Source of the DNA: Lateolabrax maculatus
Taxonomy: Eukaryota > Chordata > Actinopteri > Acropomatiformes > Lateolabracidae
DNA length: 64,000 bases
NCBI GenBank assembly: GCA_031216445.1
Contig: CM062218.1
Coordinates: 8,081,001 to 8,145,000, forward strand
Direction: 5' to 3'
Part shown: one piece after another, positions 52,720-63,546 of the stretch
How positions within the stretch are numbered: the first letter of the stretch is position 1
Layout: each line of letters begins with the position of its first letter
Notes under the pieces: model-generated
Database searches by the model: none
What the model was told of the DNA's origin: nothing
Seen by the model: the letters and a program-made list of their open reading frames with translations, nothing else
Program-made: the position numbers and the translations under genes

Positions 52720-53110
52720 TGAAGACCACATATCATAATGACACTTTTTAATTCTGTTGCCAATGGCTGTTTATGTGCTACTAATTACTGGTGAAGAATA
52801 ATAATCTCTCCTCCAATTTGACTTTATCACGCCGAGGGCTTTCTCCTCTTCCCTTCTTTCCATTTATCCTGGTTTGTGACTCTGCTGGCACGGCTTGCTC
52901 CCTGCATCAGTGTCCTTGCAATCTAATTCATGCCGCCTACCTGTCCCGCTCAGTGTTTTTCCTTACGATGACTAATGCCCACACATTGTGGCCTCAGAAA
53001 CGGCCTGAGGAGTGGAATGGTCTGCCAGACAACCCATTCAGGCAAAATCTGAGAGGGTGGCTTGAGTCATTTCACTCAAATAAAGCGGGGAGAAAGGCCT
53101 GTTTGCTCTT
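52720..53110. other. candidate conserved non-coding block (unverified)
   Basis: Unique DNA with a TACTAATTACTGG homeodomain-like site and a 113-codon plus-strand ORF (52791-53132) that lacks any recognisable domain. More likely regulatory or neutral than coding. Confidence 0.2.
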
Positions 53111-55165
53111 GGTAATCCCCCCACTTGCTTGACAAGGCTTCGCAAGGTTCATCTGCTGCGCTAAATTGGTGCACGTATCCTTATTTGTATAGGAGCTCAT
53201 TGTGGCTGGGTGAGAGGGGGAATCTGACAGGACTGGCAGCTATTCAAGCACTCATGCCTATTTGCTTATCCTCATTCATGGCAGAATTGGCTTTTTCCCG
53301 AGCCATTTTTCAAGCTATGCGTGACACAGTATTTTCATTGAGCCTGCCACTACTAATGCAGCTGTGTAGAGTAAATATTGTAGGCAGCCAGTAGATGTGT
53401 TTAGGAGAGGGGTGACCTGGGCCTCCTACAGTAATCACAGTGGTAAGGCTATAGTACACTACGATTTGCATGTCTGGGGCTGGTGTCTCCTCCGGTTTCC
53501 ACGTCTGAATATCTAGGTGCAAACACCAGGTCATCTGTTAGTGTAGCCACAATGGAAATGAAATGCTAATTCCTCAAAGTGAGATGTACACTGGCAAAGG
53601 ATTTTCTTTGTCGGACTATGACGTCAATAGGTAAGTGAAAGACCACTGTGAAAAATGAGACTGTTGATCTTTCAGTCCTTCTCTTTTTCTCTCCACAGGT
53701 GGCTTTCCCAGTCTCCTATTCTGATTGATTCTCTAGTGCCAAAAAAAAAAGGATCAAACTTCAAACTATACAATGTAGTGCACTGCATATAGAAAAGTGA
53801 TACTCCCTTTTGCAGGACTTTCCAGGTAAACAGTTTCATGGAATACACACTGTCACTTACATAGTAGACTATGAACTCATTGCTATTAGGCACTCTCAGT
53901 TTGCCATAATGTGGTTATGGGGCAGACCACAGACAAGGACTGCGACCCAATAATAAGCAGAAACCAGAAGAGACTGACAAAACTGTCTGTGCTGCTTCTC
54001 TTTTCTCTGGAGGCTGCAATTGGGATCAACATGGGAAAATTGTCTTTACAGCGCATTACAGGTTCAAGGGCTTCCTCTGGTTAACATACTAAATTATCAA
54101 CACCTCCACTCATGATGATGAAGAGACATTTAGGTCTGATTAGGTATGAACATAATAAGCAGGCCCCTGCCTCCCCCAGATGCCCTCAGTCAGGTGAAAA
54201 AGCAATTCTGCTGCAGTAGGAGCCATGTGGAGATCCTCTAGTGCGCTGCTCCTCAAAGTGTGTATGCAGCAGCCACTCGTTAAAAATGCAGGAGCAATTA
54301 CTCCGGCTGAGTCTGAGTCAGTGGACGCTACCAAGCCGAGCTGCCACATCCTCCTACCATTCCAAAGCCGATACACCGGCAACCTGAGCATTTTTCATGT
54401 GAACCGGCATGCCAAAGGTAGGGCAGCAGACGCAGCAGACACCAGAAGCTTCAGTTACACTAGAACAACAAAAGCCCTTCTCTGCCTGACTGCATGTCTG
54501 TCTCTCACGAGGTGCAGTTACTTCGCCCTCCCTCACCCTTCTCTAGCACGTGACTTGCAGCCTGACATCTTTCACCACCAGCTCAGTGTCCTGACCCAAC
54601 CCCTCTCCTGCCCTTTTTGCTCTGCACTATCTTCCCCTCAAATGGGGCCAAAAAAGCTACTATCAGCATCCTTTTGAATTTCAGCTATTTGGTTCACAAA
54701 CACAAGGGTTCTTGAGTGTATCCATCACTTTCGTGGTTGCAGTCTCTCTTAATTTGGCTCACAGTTAAGTCAAACATGCTGTGGAACATCAGAACCGAGC
54801 AAAATATGCATTGCAAGCAACAAATGGCATTAGAAATGGAAACAAACAGACTTAACTTTTCAGAAATATATTCAATAGTTCACATAATACAGGCAGTGTT
54901 TGCCCTACGTAGAACAGTGCTATACTCAGTATAGAAAAAGAAAAACAGACCACTGAAAAGATTAATTCCTATTCTGACATATTATTTGGTATCTAATGAG
55001 CAGCAACATGAGCCAACAGAAGTTTCAACAAAGTTTGTAATCCCTTTATCTCTTTTTCAACAAAGTTGATAATCCCTGACTAAACATATTCTCTCAAATG
55101 TATTCCTTTCAGTTGGAAAACATTGACTATAATGGTGTTAGGCAAAGATTGGATACAGACCCAAC

Positions 55166-55168
<3 letters not shown>

Positions 55169-55213
<45 letters not shown>
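55169..55213. repeat. (TA)n microsatellite
   Basis: About 18 TA units, then TATGTATATATT. Confidence 0.95.
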
Positions 55214-56359
55214 TCACCATACCCACAGAACCATTAAATAAACTTAAATTGACTTATGTTCTTTTGTATTTGTATATGGTATATGGTTAATATGGTATGT
55301 ATTATGGGGGTCTACACAGGAGGTGTCTCTCCAGCCACTCATGTCATCCTGCACAGATGGCAGGACACCATGCCCAACAGACAGCAGGGGCTCCAGGAAA
55401 TACAGGAAGAGGCACGCTAAAGCGATGGAGGATGGGAAAGAATAATTACAAAGAGGGACATGAAAGAGAATTTAAAGATAAAGGGAGGCTTGAAAATAGG
55501 AGCCATAAAGAGTGATCTGAGGCAAAAGTGAGGGGGTTACATAAATAGTCAAAGATGAATAAAGACAAAATTCTGAGACTGTACCCCTCTTACCTCACAG
55601 GCAAAAGGGGAGACAGAAAATAGAGCGTGAAAACGCCAGGCTAGGCCCTTGCCAGAGCGACAGAAGAGTTAAACAGTGGGCAAGAGTAGACAGCTCCAGG
55701 CAGATACGATGTTACAGAAAGAAGTGCTAGTAAAAACAAGAAAGAGGAAAAAAGCAGGTGTATTTGTAGAGTCCTGCCGCATTGGTGGGTTTGAAGGGCA
55801 CATCAAGTGTCTCATTTCATTTGGCTCTAAATCTGAAGCAACATCTTTCCTGTCGCTCTCCGTCTCGCTTTATGTTGACTCTGCTGCATGTCTCTTTCTC
55901 TCTGTAGGAATACTACCAAATACAGAAAACACATAAAAATGTGTTTTATTTTAGTTCCTCATAAGGAAAAGCATCACATCCTAGGACACTTTTAATGCAC
56001 TTGTATGTAGTAATATGTTTTTGCATATTAGGCATGGCTTGAATTTACAAATACTAAAGACCACCCACATCCACAATTTATTTAATGCACAAATTATCTA
56101 AGTAAGGTTTTTTTTTCACAGCAGTACCTTTGGACGCTGTAGGGGATTCACTGTCTTAACCTAGGGTTTTCCGGTTGAAGGAAACTTGCCCTACTCACTC
56201 CACCACCTACCTCCCCATATGCCCCATTTCATCAAACAGGTAGGAGTTCCTCTGTCTTGCAGTACAGGCTACAGTCGCCTGTTATCTCCAGATGGTGCGG
56301 AAAGGAGAGTTCAGAGACAAGATTCCCTGGGGCAAGAACTCCACCACCGACCGCATCAT

Positions 56360-56520
56360 TTTATATTTTATGCATTTATCTCAGATGCTTTTTCACAGCG
56401 ACCTCCAGTGAGTGAGCAGGTACTTTGTTCTGTGTCCTGCTCAAGGACACTTCTATGGAGAAGAAAAATGTGACCTGGTTTTGAGACCTTCAATCTAAGC
56501 ACTAGACCACTCATCAAGCA
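56360..56520 (+). repeat. teleost dispersed repeat (GCTTTTTCACAGCGACCTCC type)
   Basis: The phrases CAGATGCTTTTTCACAGCGA, CTCCAGTGAGTGAGCAGG, TGCTCAAGGACACTTCT and GAGACCTTCAATCTAAGCAC then AGACCACTCATC follow the order of an interspersed element abundant in teleosts, whose 3' end resembles tRNA-like sequence. The copy is decayed. I cannot name the subfamily. Confidence 0.6.
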
Positions 56521-57833
56521 CATAGTTTCAAACACATAGGATTTGTCCACAACTTGTAACTTCATAAAGTACAAACCTTTTGACAGAATTCTTTTGCACA
56601 CATTTCCACACACACACACACACTCATACGCCATCTGTGCTCGTAAACCATGTAGTGCAATTTAAGCACACACGTAACTGCTACATTTATAACCCCCTGT
56701 GTACTCCAAAGTTAATACAGAACAGGTTCCTCCTCCCATCTTACAGATACAGCCTATATATATAAAAAAAAAAGCTTGCTATTTAATTTTCCTCTCCTTT
56801 GTACATCCCTCCTTTTGCTTTTCTGACAAAATACAATAGATATCAATGTTGAGAGAGTACTCTGGTAAGGCAGCTGTAATGAGATGTGGACGGCAGCATG
56901 CAGAACGCCAGGTCTGATCTGTGGCTTTTAAGAGGCTGCGGGAAGAGGTAATGCACACGCAACCTTAATGTATGAGTGTGCAGATAGGGCTGAGATGTCA
57001 GTTGATAGATGACAAGGGTTAAGAGTACCCCCCAAATGTGTTGTGTGTCTGTGTGTGCATGTTTGTGCATGTACACACAGGCCATAGCAAATAAATGAGT
57101 TATCTGGCCCACTGACTGACAGTTACATGTAGGGAGATTTTACTGCTGGATAAGTCCGTAAGCGCAGAGCGGAAAAAAACAGGAATTAGCTGATTAATGA
57201 TCAAAAAGCCTCCTTTCATGGTTTGACCATATGAGGTGAAGGATTGGAAAAACATGAAAAAAGAAAGAAAGCAAGACAGATTTCTTGCTAAAAAGCCTGT
57301 CAATTTGAGCCAGCTAACAGAGAATGCATGATGGGTCGAGATTTACAGCGAGGCGGGGACAGTATTTTGTTTCGGGCAGTCAGTCGTGAGGCACGTATCA
57401 AGAATTACAAGTGGGGAAATGAGTTATACTACCCTGTCTTAGTACTAATAAGAACATATCGTCCCGGACTTGAAATACGGCTGGGCTTTAGCAAATGTAA
57501 TATAAGAAGTGTATTTTAAAAGCCCTTGATAAACTCTTCAAAGCAGATCCACATCAGTGGAGACAGAGGGGACTAAGCTGTTAGCTGAGTTTTACGCCAC
57601 TGATAACTGACTCAGTGAAAGACTTTGGAAACTTTTCCTTTTTTTTTTCTGCCTTTGATTTTGCTTGATCTCCATGTCTATGTATATCTGTCTCTCTGTT
57701 GTTGTCTCTATGGCTCTTCCTCTCCTCTACCAAGGCATTAAAGGAGGATTTAGACGGCTCTGTTATTATTTCTGTAGCACAATGGATCACCCCGTGTAAT
57801 GTAACCAAACCCTTTTCCTTGCTTTAAACTGGC

Positions 57834-57871
57834 CCCTCCCTCCCTCCCTCCATCCCTCCCTCCATCCCTCC
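57834..57871. repeat. (CCCT)n/(CCAT)n repeat
   Basis: CCCTCCCT and CCATCCCT units alternate. Low complexity. Confidence 0.9.
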
Positions 57872-58559
57872 TTATAACATCCATCCTCCACTCTGTCTTT
57901 TTTTTTTTCTCTCACAGGCATACACCCCATTCCCTCTCTTCCTCCATTTCTAAAGAATTAGACAAAGTATAAATGGTGCCTATGGCAGGGGCCGACACAG
58001 GCGCAGATCCTCTCAAAGGGCTCCATTGACTGGTGTTTACTTAAGGCCAGGGACATTAGCCGCTGCTAAATCTACCTCCATCTGCCCCTCTCGGCTTCTT
58101 GGGTTCTGTATGCACTAGTCTGACTGACGTACACAGACGCCTGGCCGCTCCCAGATCACAGCCACAGCCGCAAGTGCGTGTGTGCGTGCTTGTGCATATA
58201 CTTTTGTAGTGCATCCTTGTGTGTCTGGGTGCTGTTTGCCTGCGTGTGAGATCGCTGACATTAGGCATGTAATGACCTAGCCTATCAGTGGTGTAACAGC
58301 ACAAGGGCACAGCAGTGTCAGGTACCTTGCGTGCATACAGTAACAGCAACAGTAAAGCCAACTAAATTTCACAATAGAGGCAGAACTTACGGCAGGTATT
58401 CAAGGCAAATTATCAGTAATTTGAGAGTTGTGTGTGTAATAATGAAATAGAGAATTGGAAATGAGAGAAAATTAGATACAATGCACGACAATGACTAGTA
58501 GGCACTTAGTGCACACATTTAGTTGAATTTCATATTCTTTCCTAAACACTATCATGAAA

Positions 58560-58720
58560 TAACAATAATAGATCTGTGTGCTGTAATTGTTCTCGTGGGC
58601 GAGGGGAGGGACCGGGCCAAAGCGAGGCGTTTTACTGTAATTTTCTCATTTATGATGCACATCTATTAACTATCATTAAAGCTGAATACACAGCAAGCTG
58701 TGAACAGCGCTAGAAATCAA
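58560..58720. other. candidate conserved non-coding block (unverified)
   Basis: A short GC-rich, CpG-containing piece (GGGCGAGGGGAGGGACCGGG) joins an AT-rich piece with TTTATGATGC and CTATTAACTATCATTAAAGC. The sharp composition change and lack of simple repeats stand out in intron 1, 3.5 kb from exon 1. Confidence 0.25.
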
Positions 58721-60025
58721 ACTCACACGAAAAGACACAGGCTGAATAAAGCCAGAATTTCAGTAAATGACTCCATGGACTGATCAGCTGGGGAATGGAC
58801 AGAAATAGGGCCTTTAAAGGATCCTCTCATCAAAGCAGCATCCTGCCAGCTCCCCCCAGCCATAACCTCATATAAAAACCACACACACAGACACACTAAC
58901 GTGCACACACAGACACACAAATCCTTTTCAGGAATCAATAATTCAGCTAAAGAGAAGCACATGCTACGCCCCACTGCACTAATCAATAGAAAGCCAAATG
59001 TTATTGTTTCATCTCATTCTCTGACTTTCACATTCTAATCTGGGTTGACTAGCACATGCTGGACAGCATCAGAGAACTCCATTAAATTAGAATATAATAC
59101 ACCCATACTGAGGGGATAAAGAGACCCCAAATTCAGAAAGCATCTCAGTTTATTTTGCCATGGCATTACGACAATGTAAGCTTCTTTCTTTACAATAAAG
59201 TCCTTAGTTGTAACCAAGCACAGATGTTCTATAAATTTTCTATGCATAGAATCTCAAATACGCGTCATAAAATGGAGGCGAGAGAAGGAGAATGGCAACA
59301 CTTTGGTATGAGTTACGCCCCACTCCCCCTCCCTATGCCTGCAAGATATTTATGCCCCCCACCCACATCTCTTGGGAGAATGAGGCCATACCTTGAGAAT
59401 GCAGCAATGAAGATGGATAGAAAGACCTGTGTGATTTGACGCTGATGACCAAATCTGAGCAGTGTATTTTTTGCAAAAAGGGGACTCGCAGTGAATTTGT
59501 GAGTATGTGTGTGCGCTTGCAAGCCCAAAGTGACTTCCATGTGATTATGTAGACTCTGTGGACTGAACCTGCCAGCCAAAGCCCTTCTCCCCTCTCTGTA
59601 ATCGAGCTATCAATGATCATTAATGAGAGCGTGAGATAGCTCTCCACAGCCCTCTCAGCCGCATTGTCCAACACTCAGGCCTCCCTCCCCGCCTCCCTCT
59701 CGCCTACTGGCCCTGTCTGTGGATTTATCATATCAACCTACGAGGCCACTGGCTACGCTAACTAACCATGAAAATGAATACGAATATTGGCTGCTGATTT
59801 ATAAACGGAAATGTATGCTCTTCTTCCCCACCATGGGTCTCGTTTGCATGACACAGGACCCCAGCAGCTTGCTCAAGGATACATCAATCGCTGACGGTGG
59901 CAAGATCGGATCTGCGCTGACCTTGGGAGTGAACTGCAGCATAGGCGAAGGAGGCAGGGGGCCCTGTTGCAACGGAACAGGGAGGCAGAGAGCGAGAGGA
60001 GGGAGGAAGAGGGGAAAAGAAAAGT

Positions 60026-60065
60026 GGAAGGGAGGGAGGAAGGGAGGGAGGGAGGGAGGGAGGGG
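60026..60065. repeat. (GGGA)n repeat
   Basis: GGGA/GGAA units within a wider purine-rich tract (59985-60195). The rbms3 sense strand is pyrimidine-rich here. Confidence 0.9.
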
Positions 60066-61682
60066 AGAATGGAGGGGCATACCCTGATTGAGAGGCCCCC
60101 GAGATGAGCAACTCTGAGATATGAGAAGGGGGAGGGAGGGAGAGGGGGATGATGGAAGGAGTAGTGGAGGGGGGTGGGAGGGAGAGGGAAGCCATATGGC
60201 AGCAGCACAAATGTATTAAACTATAAATCAGGGGGAGAGCTAGTGGACTGCCAGGTGGGGCTGCAGGCAGGTCGTCCCTGCTGGAAGCGCACCGGTTTTC
60301 AATCCAGCTCCACGTAGAAAAGGATGAAAACAACACTAGTTTTTGCTTTACTGGGCTTTACCAATTATATTGGTACATTCATTTCTTAACAAATTTACTT
60401 TCTGTTTGATTTCCTTGTTATAAATAGGAGAAATGTGACCGATTTGAACTTTTATTGCTCAGATTCATCATTTGAAAATGTTCAACACTGCTGCCAATAA
60501 ATCTGCTGAGTTTTGGATCAAAACAATACTTTTTCAATACCTTTCATAACGGGAAAATAAATATATGTTTTTGGTCGATTCGTCAGTGTTGAATACGGAA
60601 CTTTGCCTGAATAAAATAGAAACTAAAGCCTACAAAGTTTCCAAACTGAGATCAAGAATTATCTGATTAAAGAATAAAAGAACAAGCCTAAAAATCTGTC
60701 CAGTTATCCAGTGCCAACTTCCAATACTTTGATAGTCAATTTAAGAACATATTTTCGGGTCGGTACTCAAAAACTATTAAGGTTTCCCAGGTCTACAGTA
60801 TCTATTACTTTATGGTTGTTATAGGATATATTTCATAGTTATATTAGAGAACTAGATAAAAAAGTGAGTTATAGAGAAGGAAAAAATATATATTATGTTA
60901 TGTTTGTGTTAATATTACATACAATAGTACTTAGTAACCAGCTGAGACTTAACTATTGCACAAAGTTCAACTGCACACCTTCAGTATGTTGTTCAGCCAT
61001 TGCTGTGCATCACACCAACACAATAATGTGCAGAAATTAGTGAAATTAGAGTAATCACCAAAAGGCTTCCATTTTAATCCCTTGATGATGTCTGGGTAGT
61101 GCGCCCAGCCAGGGTCCTGGCAGCCATCATGGTCCAGGCCTGGGCTTCCATCCCAGAGGCACTGATGCATACTACAGCTAGAGCAAACATGGGCAGCCTT
61201 CCTCATGCCTGCTCTCTGTCTGAATCATACCAACCATCAACCCATCAAAGGAAGGGTTCATAACCCGTTTGTCCTTTGTGCACCACAAAACATTTGTGCC
61301 GTTAAGTGAATTAGCAAATTCTTAATTAAATATTTAATTTGCCTCTTCAGAAAAGTGGCATTGAAGCATTTAAACAATGGCCTACTTTCAGCTTGCAAAT
61401 ACTTCATTAGAAAATTAAATTTGGATCCTAATTCTCTCATTTGATTAATGCATGACAGCACAAAAACAGCTGTCAGTTATTTTAATCAACAAAAGCCTCT
61501 GAATCTACTATACATGATATTTTACATGTTGCTCTTAATGAAATTGCAGTGTATCACATCAACAGCGCATCAGTTTGCAGGTGAGGGATGGATCGAGGTT
61601 GCTGGACAGCTCCCAGTAACGGTCGGGTAGGCTGGACTAACATTAGCCCGAAGCCTCCAGCCTTGATCCCTGATCCTTCACT

Positions 61683-61718
61683 CACACACAGACACACACA
61701 CACACACACACACACACT
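61683..61718. repeat. (CA)n microsatellite near exon 1
   Basis: CA array 237 bp into intron 1, (TG)n in the transcript sense. Confidence 0.95.
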
Positions 61719-61954
61719 GACACAGACATCCAAACTCCAACAAGGTACCTGCCATCTGAAACCATCACAGCCAAGGCCAGCTATCCATCAAATCCCATCT
61801 CCACTCAGGGATGAGAGGGGGATGAGGGGAGGGCGGTGGAAGAGAGGAGGTGGGGGAGAGAGGGAGAGGTGGTGGGGGGTGAGGGAGTGAGGCGGGAGTG
61901 TAGGAGTGGATGAGTAGGCTTGAGGAATGCGAGAAGAGCAGAAGAGCGGCGTAC

Positions 61955-62029
61955 CTTGGTCTGGAGATAGTGGGGGTAGTAGTAGGTGTACTGAGGGTAC
62001 ATTGGCTGCTGCTCCAATCGCTTGCCCAT
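61955..62029 (-). CDS. rbms3: rbms3 coding exon 1 (start codon, residues 1-25)
   Basis: First coding exon of an RBMS-family RNA-binding protein, which binds A/U-rich single-stranded RNA (and DNA) and acts in mRNA stability in the cytoplasm. The exon encodes 25 residues beginning MGKRLEQQPMYPQYTY and ending at the Lys of LQTK. This is the family's conserved Tyr-rich N-terminus, and the MGKRL start fits RBMS3 rather than RBMS1. The start is well supported: reading upstream in frame, a TAG lies at 62095-62093 with no ATG between, and the context (AGCTAC before ATGG) is acceptable. The exon ends in phase 0 at AAG followed by donor GTACGC (GT at 61954-61953), a donor weaker than GTAAGT. The next coding exon is 36 kb away. 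Family identity is from memory of vertebrate RBMS sequences; exon edges are read from the sequence. Confidence 0.96.
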
Positions 62030-62553
62030 GTAGCTGGAATCCTTAGCACTGAGGCAGGGAATGGTGACACGGGGGCGGGAGCTGCCAAGTAGCTAGCAAT
62101 GGGATAGAGGCAGCAGAGGGGGCTGTGCGATTCCTGTCTTTGCTGTCCGCACCTCTGTGTCACTAACCAGTCCTCCAGGGAGAAGGCAGGGATCTGCCGG
62201 ACAGCGGCTGGGAAGACGGTCTGCCTCTTCTGGGGAGAGCTCCTGACGAACGGTGCCTCGCCGGTCTGGAGGCTCGGTATCGCGCGGGTGCTCACTCAGC
62301 GTCTCACTGACGGATCAATGGAAATATTTCCACAAGTGCCAGAACCGAGAGCAGCGTGTCCGTCAGAGGCTGGTGTCGGATAGTAACGCGTGACACGGGT
62401 GAGGAAGAGAGGAATAAGAAGACGTGAAAGAGGTGCAGGTGGCAGTAGCTCTGGCAGTCCTGTGAATGTTGGAAAATGGGAGAGGAATAGGAGGAGGAGA
62501 GGAGGAGGAAAGGGATGGCAAGGAAAAACGGGAGAGGACGTATAGGTTCACTT

Positions 62554-62567
62554 CTCTATTTAAGCTC
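62554..62567 (-). promoter_or_regulatory. TATA-like element, possible alternative proximal promoter
   Basis: The minus strand reads GAGCTTAAATAGAG here, an imperfect TATA-like core. If used, transcription would begin near 62530 and give a leader of about 500 nt with no upstream ATG at all. The motif is short and may be chance. Confidence 0.15.
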
Positions 62568-62659
62568 TAGTCTTTTGCCTGGGCTTTAATCTGCCTCCCT
62601 CTCAAGCACACCGTGAATCTGACTCTCTCTCACTGCCCCTCTCTTTCTCTTTGCCTCTC

Positions 62660-62665
62660 TTACAT
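62660..62665 (-). promoter_or_regulatory. start-stop upstream ORF (ATG-TAA) in the putative leader
   Basis: The only minus-strand ATG between 62030 and 63546 is immediately followed by TAA, forming a two-codon start-stop element 634 nt upstream of the rbms3 start. The context is weak, with T at -3 and T at +4. Such elements can stall initiating ribosomes in known vertebrate leaders. Whether this one acts depends on the mature leader including it, which is unproven, and the ATG could be a chance product of the adjacent TG-rich sequence. Confidence 0.4.
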
Positions 62666-62674
62666 ACACACACT

Positions 62675-62702
62675 GTCTCTCTCTCTCTCTCTCTCTCTCT
62701 CT
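62675..62702. repeat. (TC)n microsatellite in the putative leader
   Basis: (GA)n on the rbms3 strand, next to the single upstream ATG. Confidence 0.95.
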
Positions 62703-63151
62703 TCTGTAGTCTGATCCGACGTTGGCTGCGTGCTGTCCTGTTTGACAGAGGGGAGATATCTTCAGCACCGGTTGCCGACAGATGCACTTTGTGCACGGAG
62801 CAGAATCACAACACAAGAGTCGAGCAGAGAACCAGAAAGCAATCTCAGTCCGTAGCAGTCGAGACAGCAGGAGGGCAGATAACACAGGGAAATGATCCCA
62901 GTTTTCTAAATGATGTGGCACAAGGGTATATTCAAAAAATCCACTGGTTGGTTAGTCAATCCACGGGTTTCCAGCTAGAAGACGAGTGAAAAAAAACGGT
63001 GACTGTGTCCCAGGTGCCCAGTACAGAAGGAGTCCCTTGTCTGCGATCCTCCCTCTTCCTGCTCTTGTAAAATGTGTTCCTTATTTTGTCCTTGGCTCTC
63101 TCACTCCTCTAAGCAGCCTGCCTCTGTTCTCTTTCCCTCTGTCACACAGTT

Positions 63152-63152
63152 G

Positions 63153-63201
<49 letters not shown>
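63152..63201. repeat. (TC)n microsatellite in the promoter/leader
   Basis: About 24 CT units with one TT interruption, (GA)n on the rbms3 strand. A further short tract lies at 63235-63251. Confidence 0.95.
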
Positions 63202-63546
63202 GCGTGCGCTTTCTCTATCACTCAGTCTCTCAGCTTCTCTCTCTCTCTCTCCTTCTCCTCCACACTGACAGGGCGGTAAAAAGGGGGCTCGTCCGAGGCT
63301 GCGAGCAGAGCAGACCGCCTCCTCCTTCCCCAGCCCAGGCGGTAGGAGGGTCTTGAGCAGCTCTGTGCGAGAGAGGGACCCAGACACAGACCAGCGGGCT
63401 GCAGCGTTTCCACAACCTGGGAGAACGCGGGGAAGAGGAGGAGAGGAGTGGAGATGAGAGGGGGATGGCGTCTGTGCGAGCAGTCGATTCCCCCTACTGG
63501 CTGCACACGGAGCTACCGCCTGGAACACACTCTGTCCTTAAACAAA

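Larger units (their letters stand above)
25952..61954 (-). other. rbms3: rbms3 intron 1 (36.0 kb)
   Basis: This GT-AG intron in phase 0 separates the N-terminal exon from the linker/RRM1 exon. It holds many microsatellites (listed separately), a SINE-like tail near 28.0 kb, percomorph dispersed-repeat remnants near 34.0, 45.0 and 56.4 kb, two perfect short hairpins at 45.2 and 51.0 kb, and several non-repetitive blocks that might be conserved enhancers. ORFs inside it, the longest being 150 codons at 54225-54677, have no recognisable domains and look like chance. I see no nested gene, tRNA or recognisable small RNA. Confidence 0.9.
1..63546 (-). other. rbms3: rbms3 gene body (5' part of the gene; 3' part outside the window)
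   Basis: Extent of the partial gene as inferred from the three coding exons and the leader-like region upstream of the start codon. The left limit is only the window edge, since the transcript continues past it into exon 4. The right limit is the point where the ATG-depleted, CpG-enriched sequence gives way to AT-rich flank. It is a guess at the outer bound of the transcription start, not a mapped site. The coding content visible is 292 nt spread over more than 52 kb, which fits the very large introns this gene has in vertebrates. I see no second gene nested in either intron on either strand. Confidence 0.7.
62030..63546 (-). promoter_or_regulatory. rbms3: rbms3 promoter / 5' leader region
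   Basis: This is the stretch upstream of the start codon. By my count 62041-62430 has about 25 CpG and 63270-63490 about 14, while the neighbouring intron has few, so this resembles a modest CpG-island promoter. On the minus strand it contains a single ATG (62665-62663) in about 1.5 kb, against about 12 ATG on the plus strand. That suggests much of it is transcribed as 5' untranslated leader. The transcript strand carries three (GA)n tracts at 62675-62702, 63152-63201 and 63235-63251. A TATA-like GAGCTTAAATAGAG lies at 62567-62554, but I cannot say whether it is used. The transcription start, and whether the leader contains an intron, are not determinable from sequence alone. Confidence 0.6.

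Noticed and set aside
54225..54677. 150-codon plus-strand ORF
   Set aside because: No recognisable domain and no family resemblance; it lies in an intron of a gene with long non-coding DNA where ORFs of this size occur by chance.
59719..60087. 122-codon plus-strand ORF ending in Gly/Arg/Lys repeats
   Set aside because: The C-terminal half is the GGGA tetranucleotide repeat and no domain is visible.
61765..62295. 176-codon minus-strand ORF overlapping exon 1 in another frame
   Set aside because: It begins at GTG, not ATG, is Pro/Ser-rich low-complexity sequence, and is out of frame with the well-supported rbms3 start.
63142..63528. Minus-strand ORFs of 60-130 codons in the promoter region
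   Set aside because: They rely on non-ATG starts and end in Arg-Glu repeats encoded by the (GA)n tracts.
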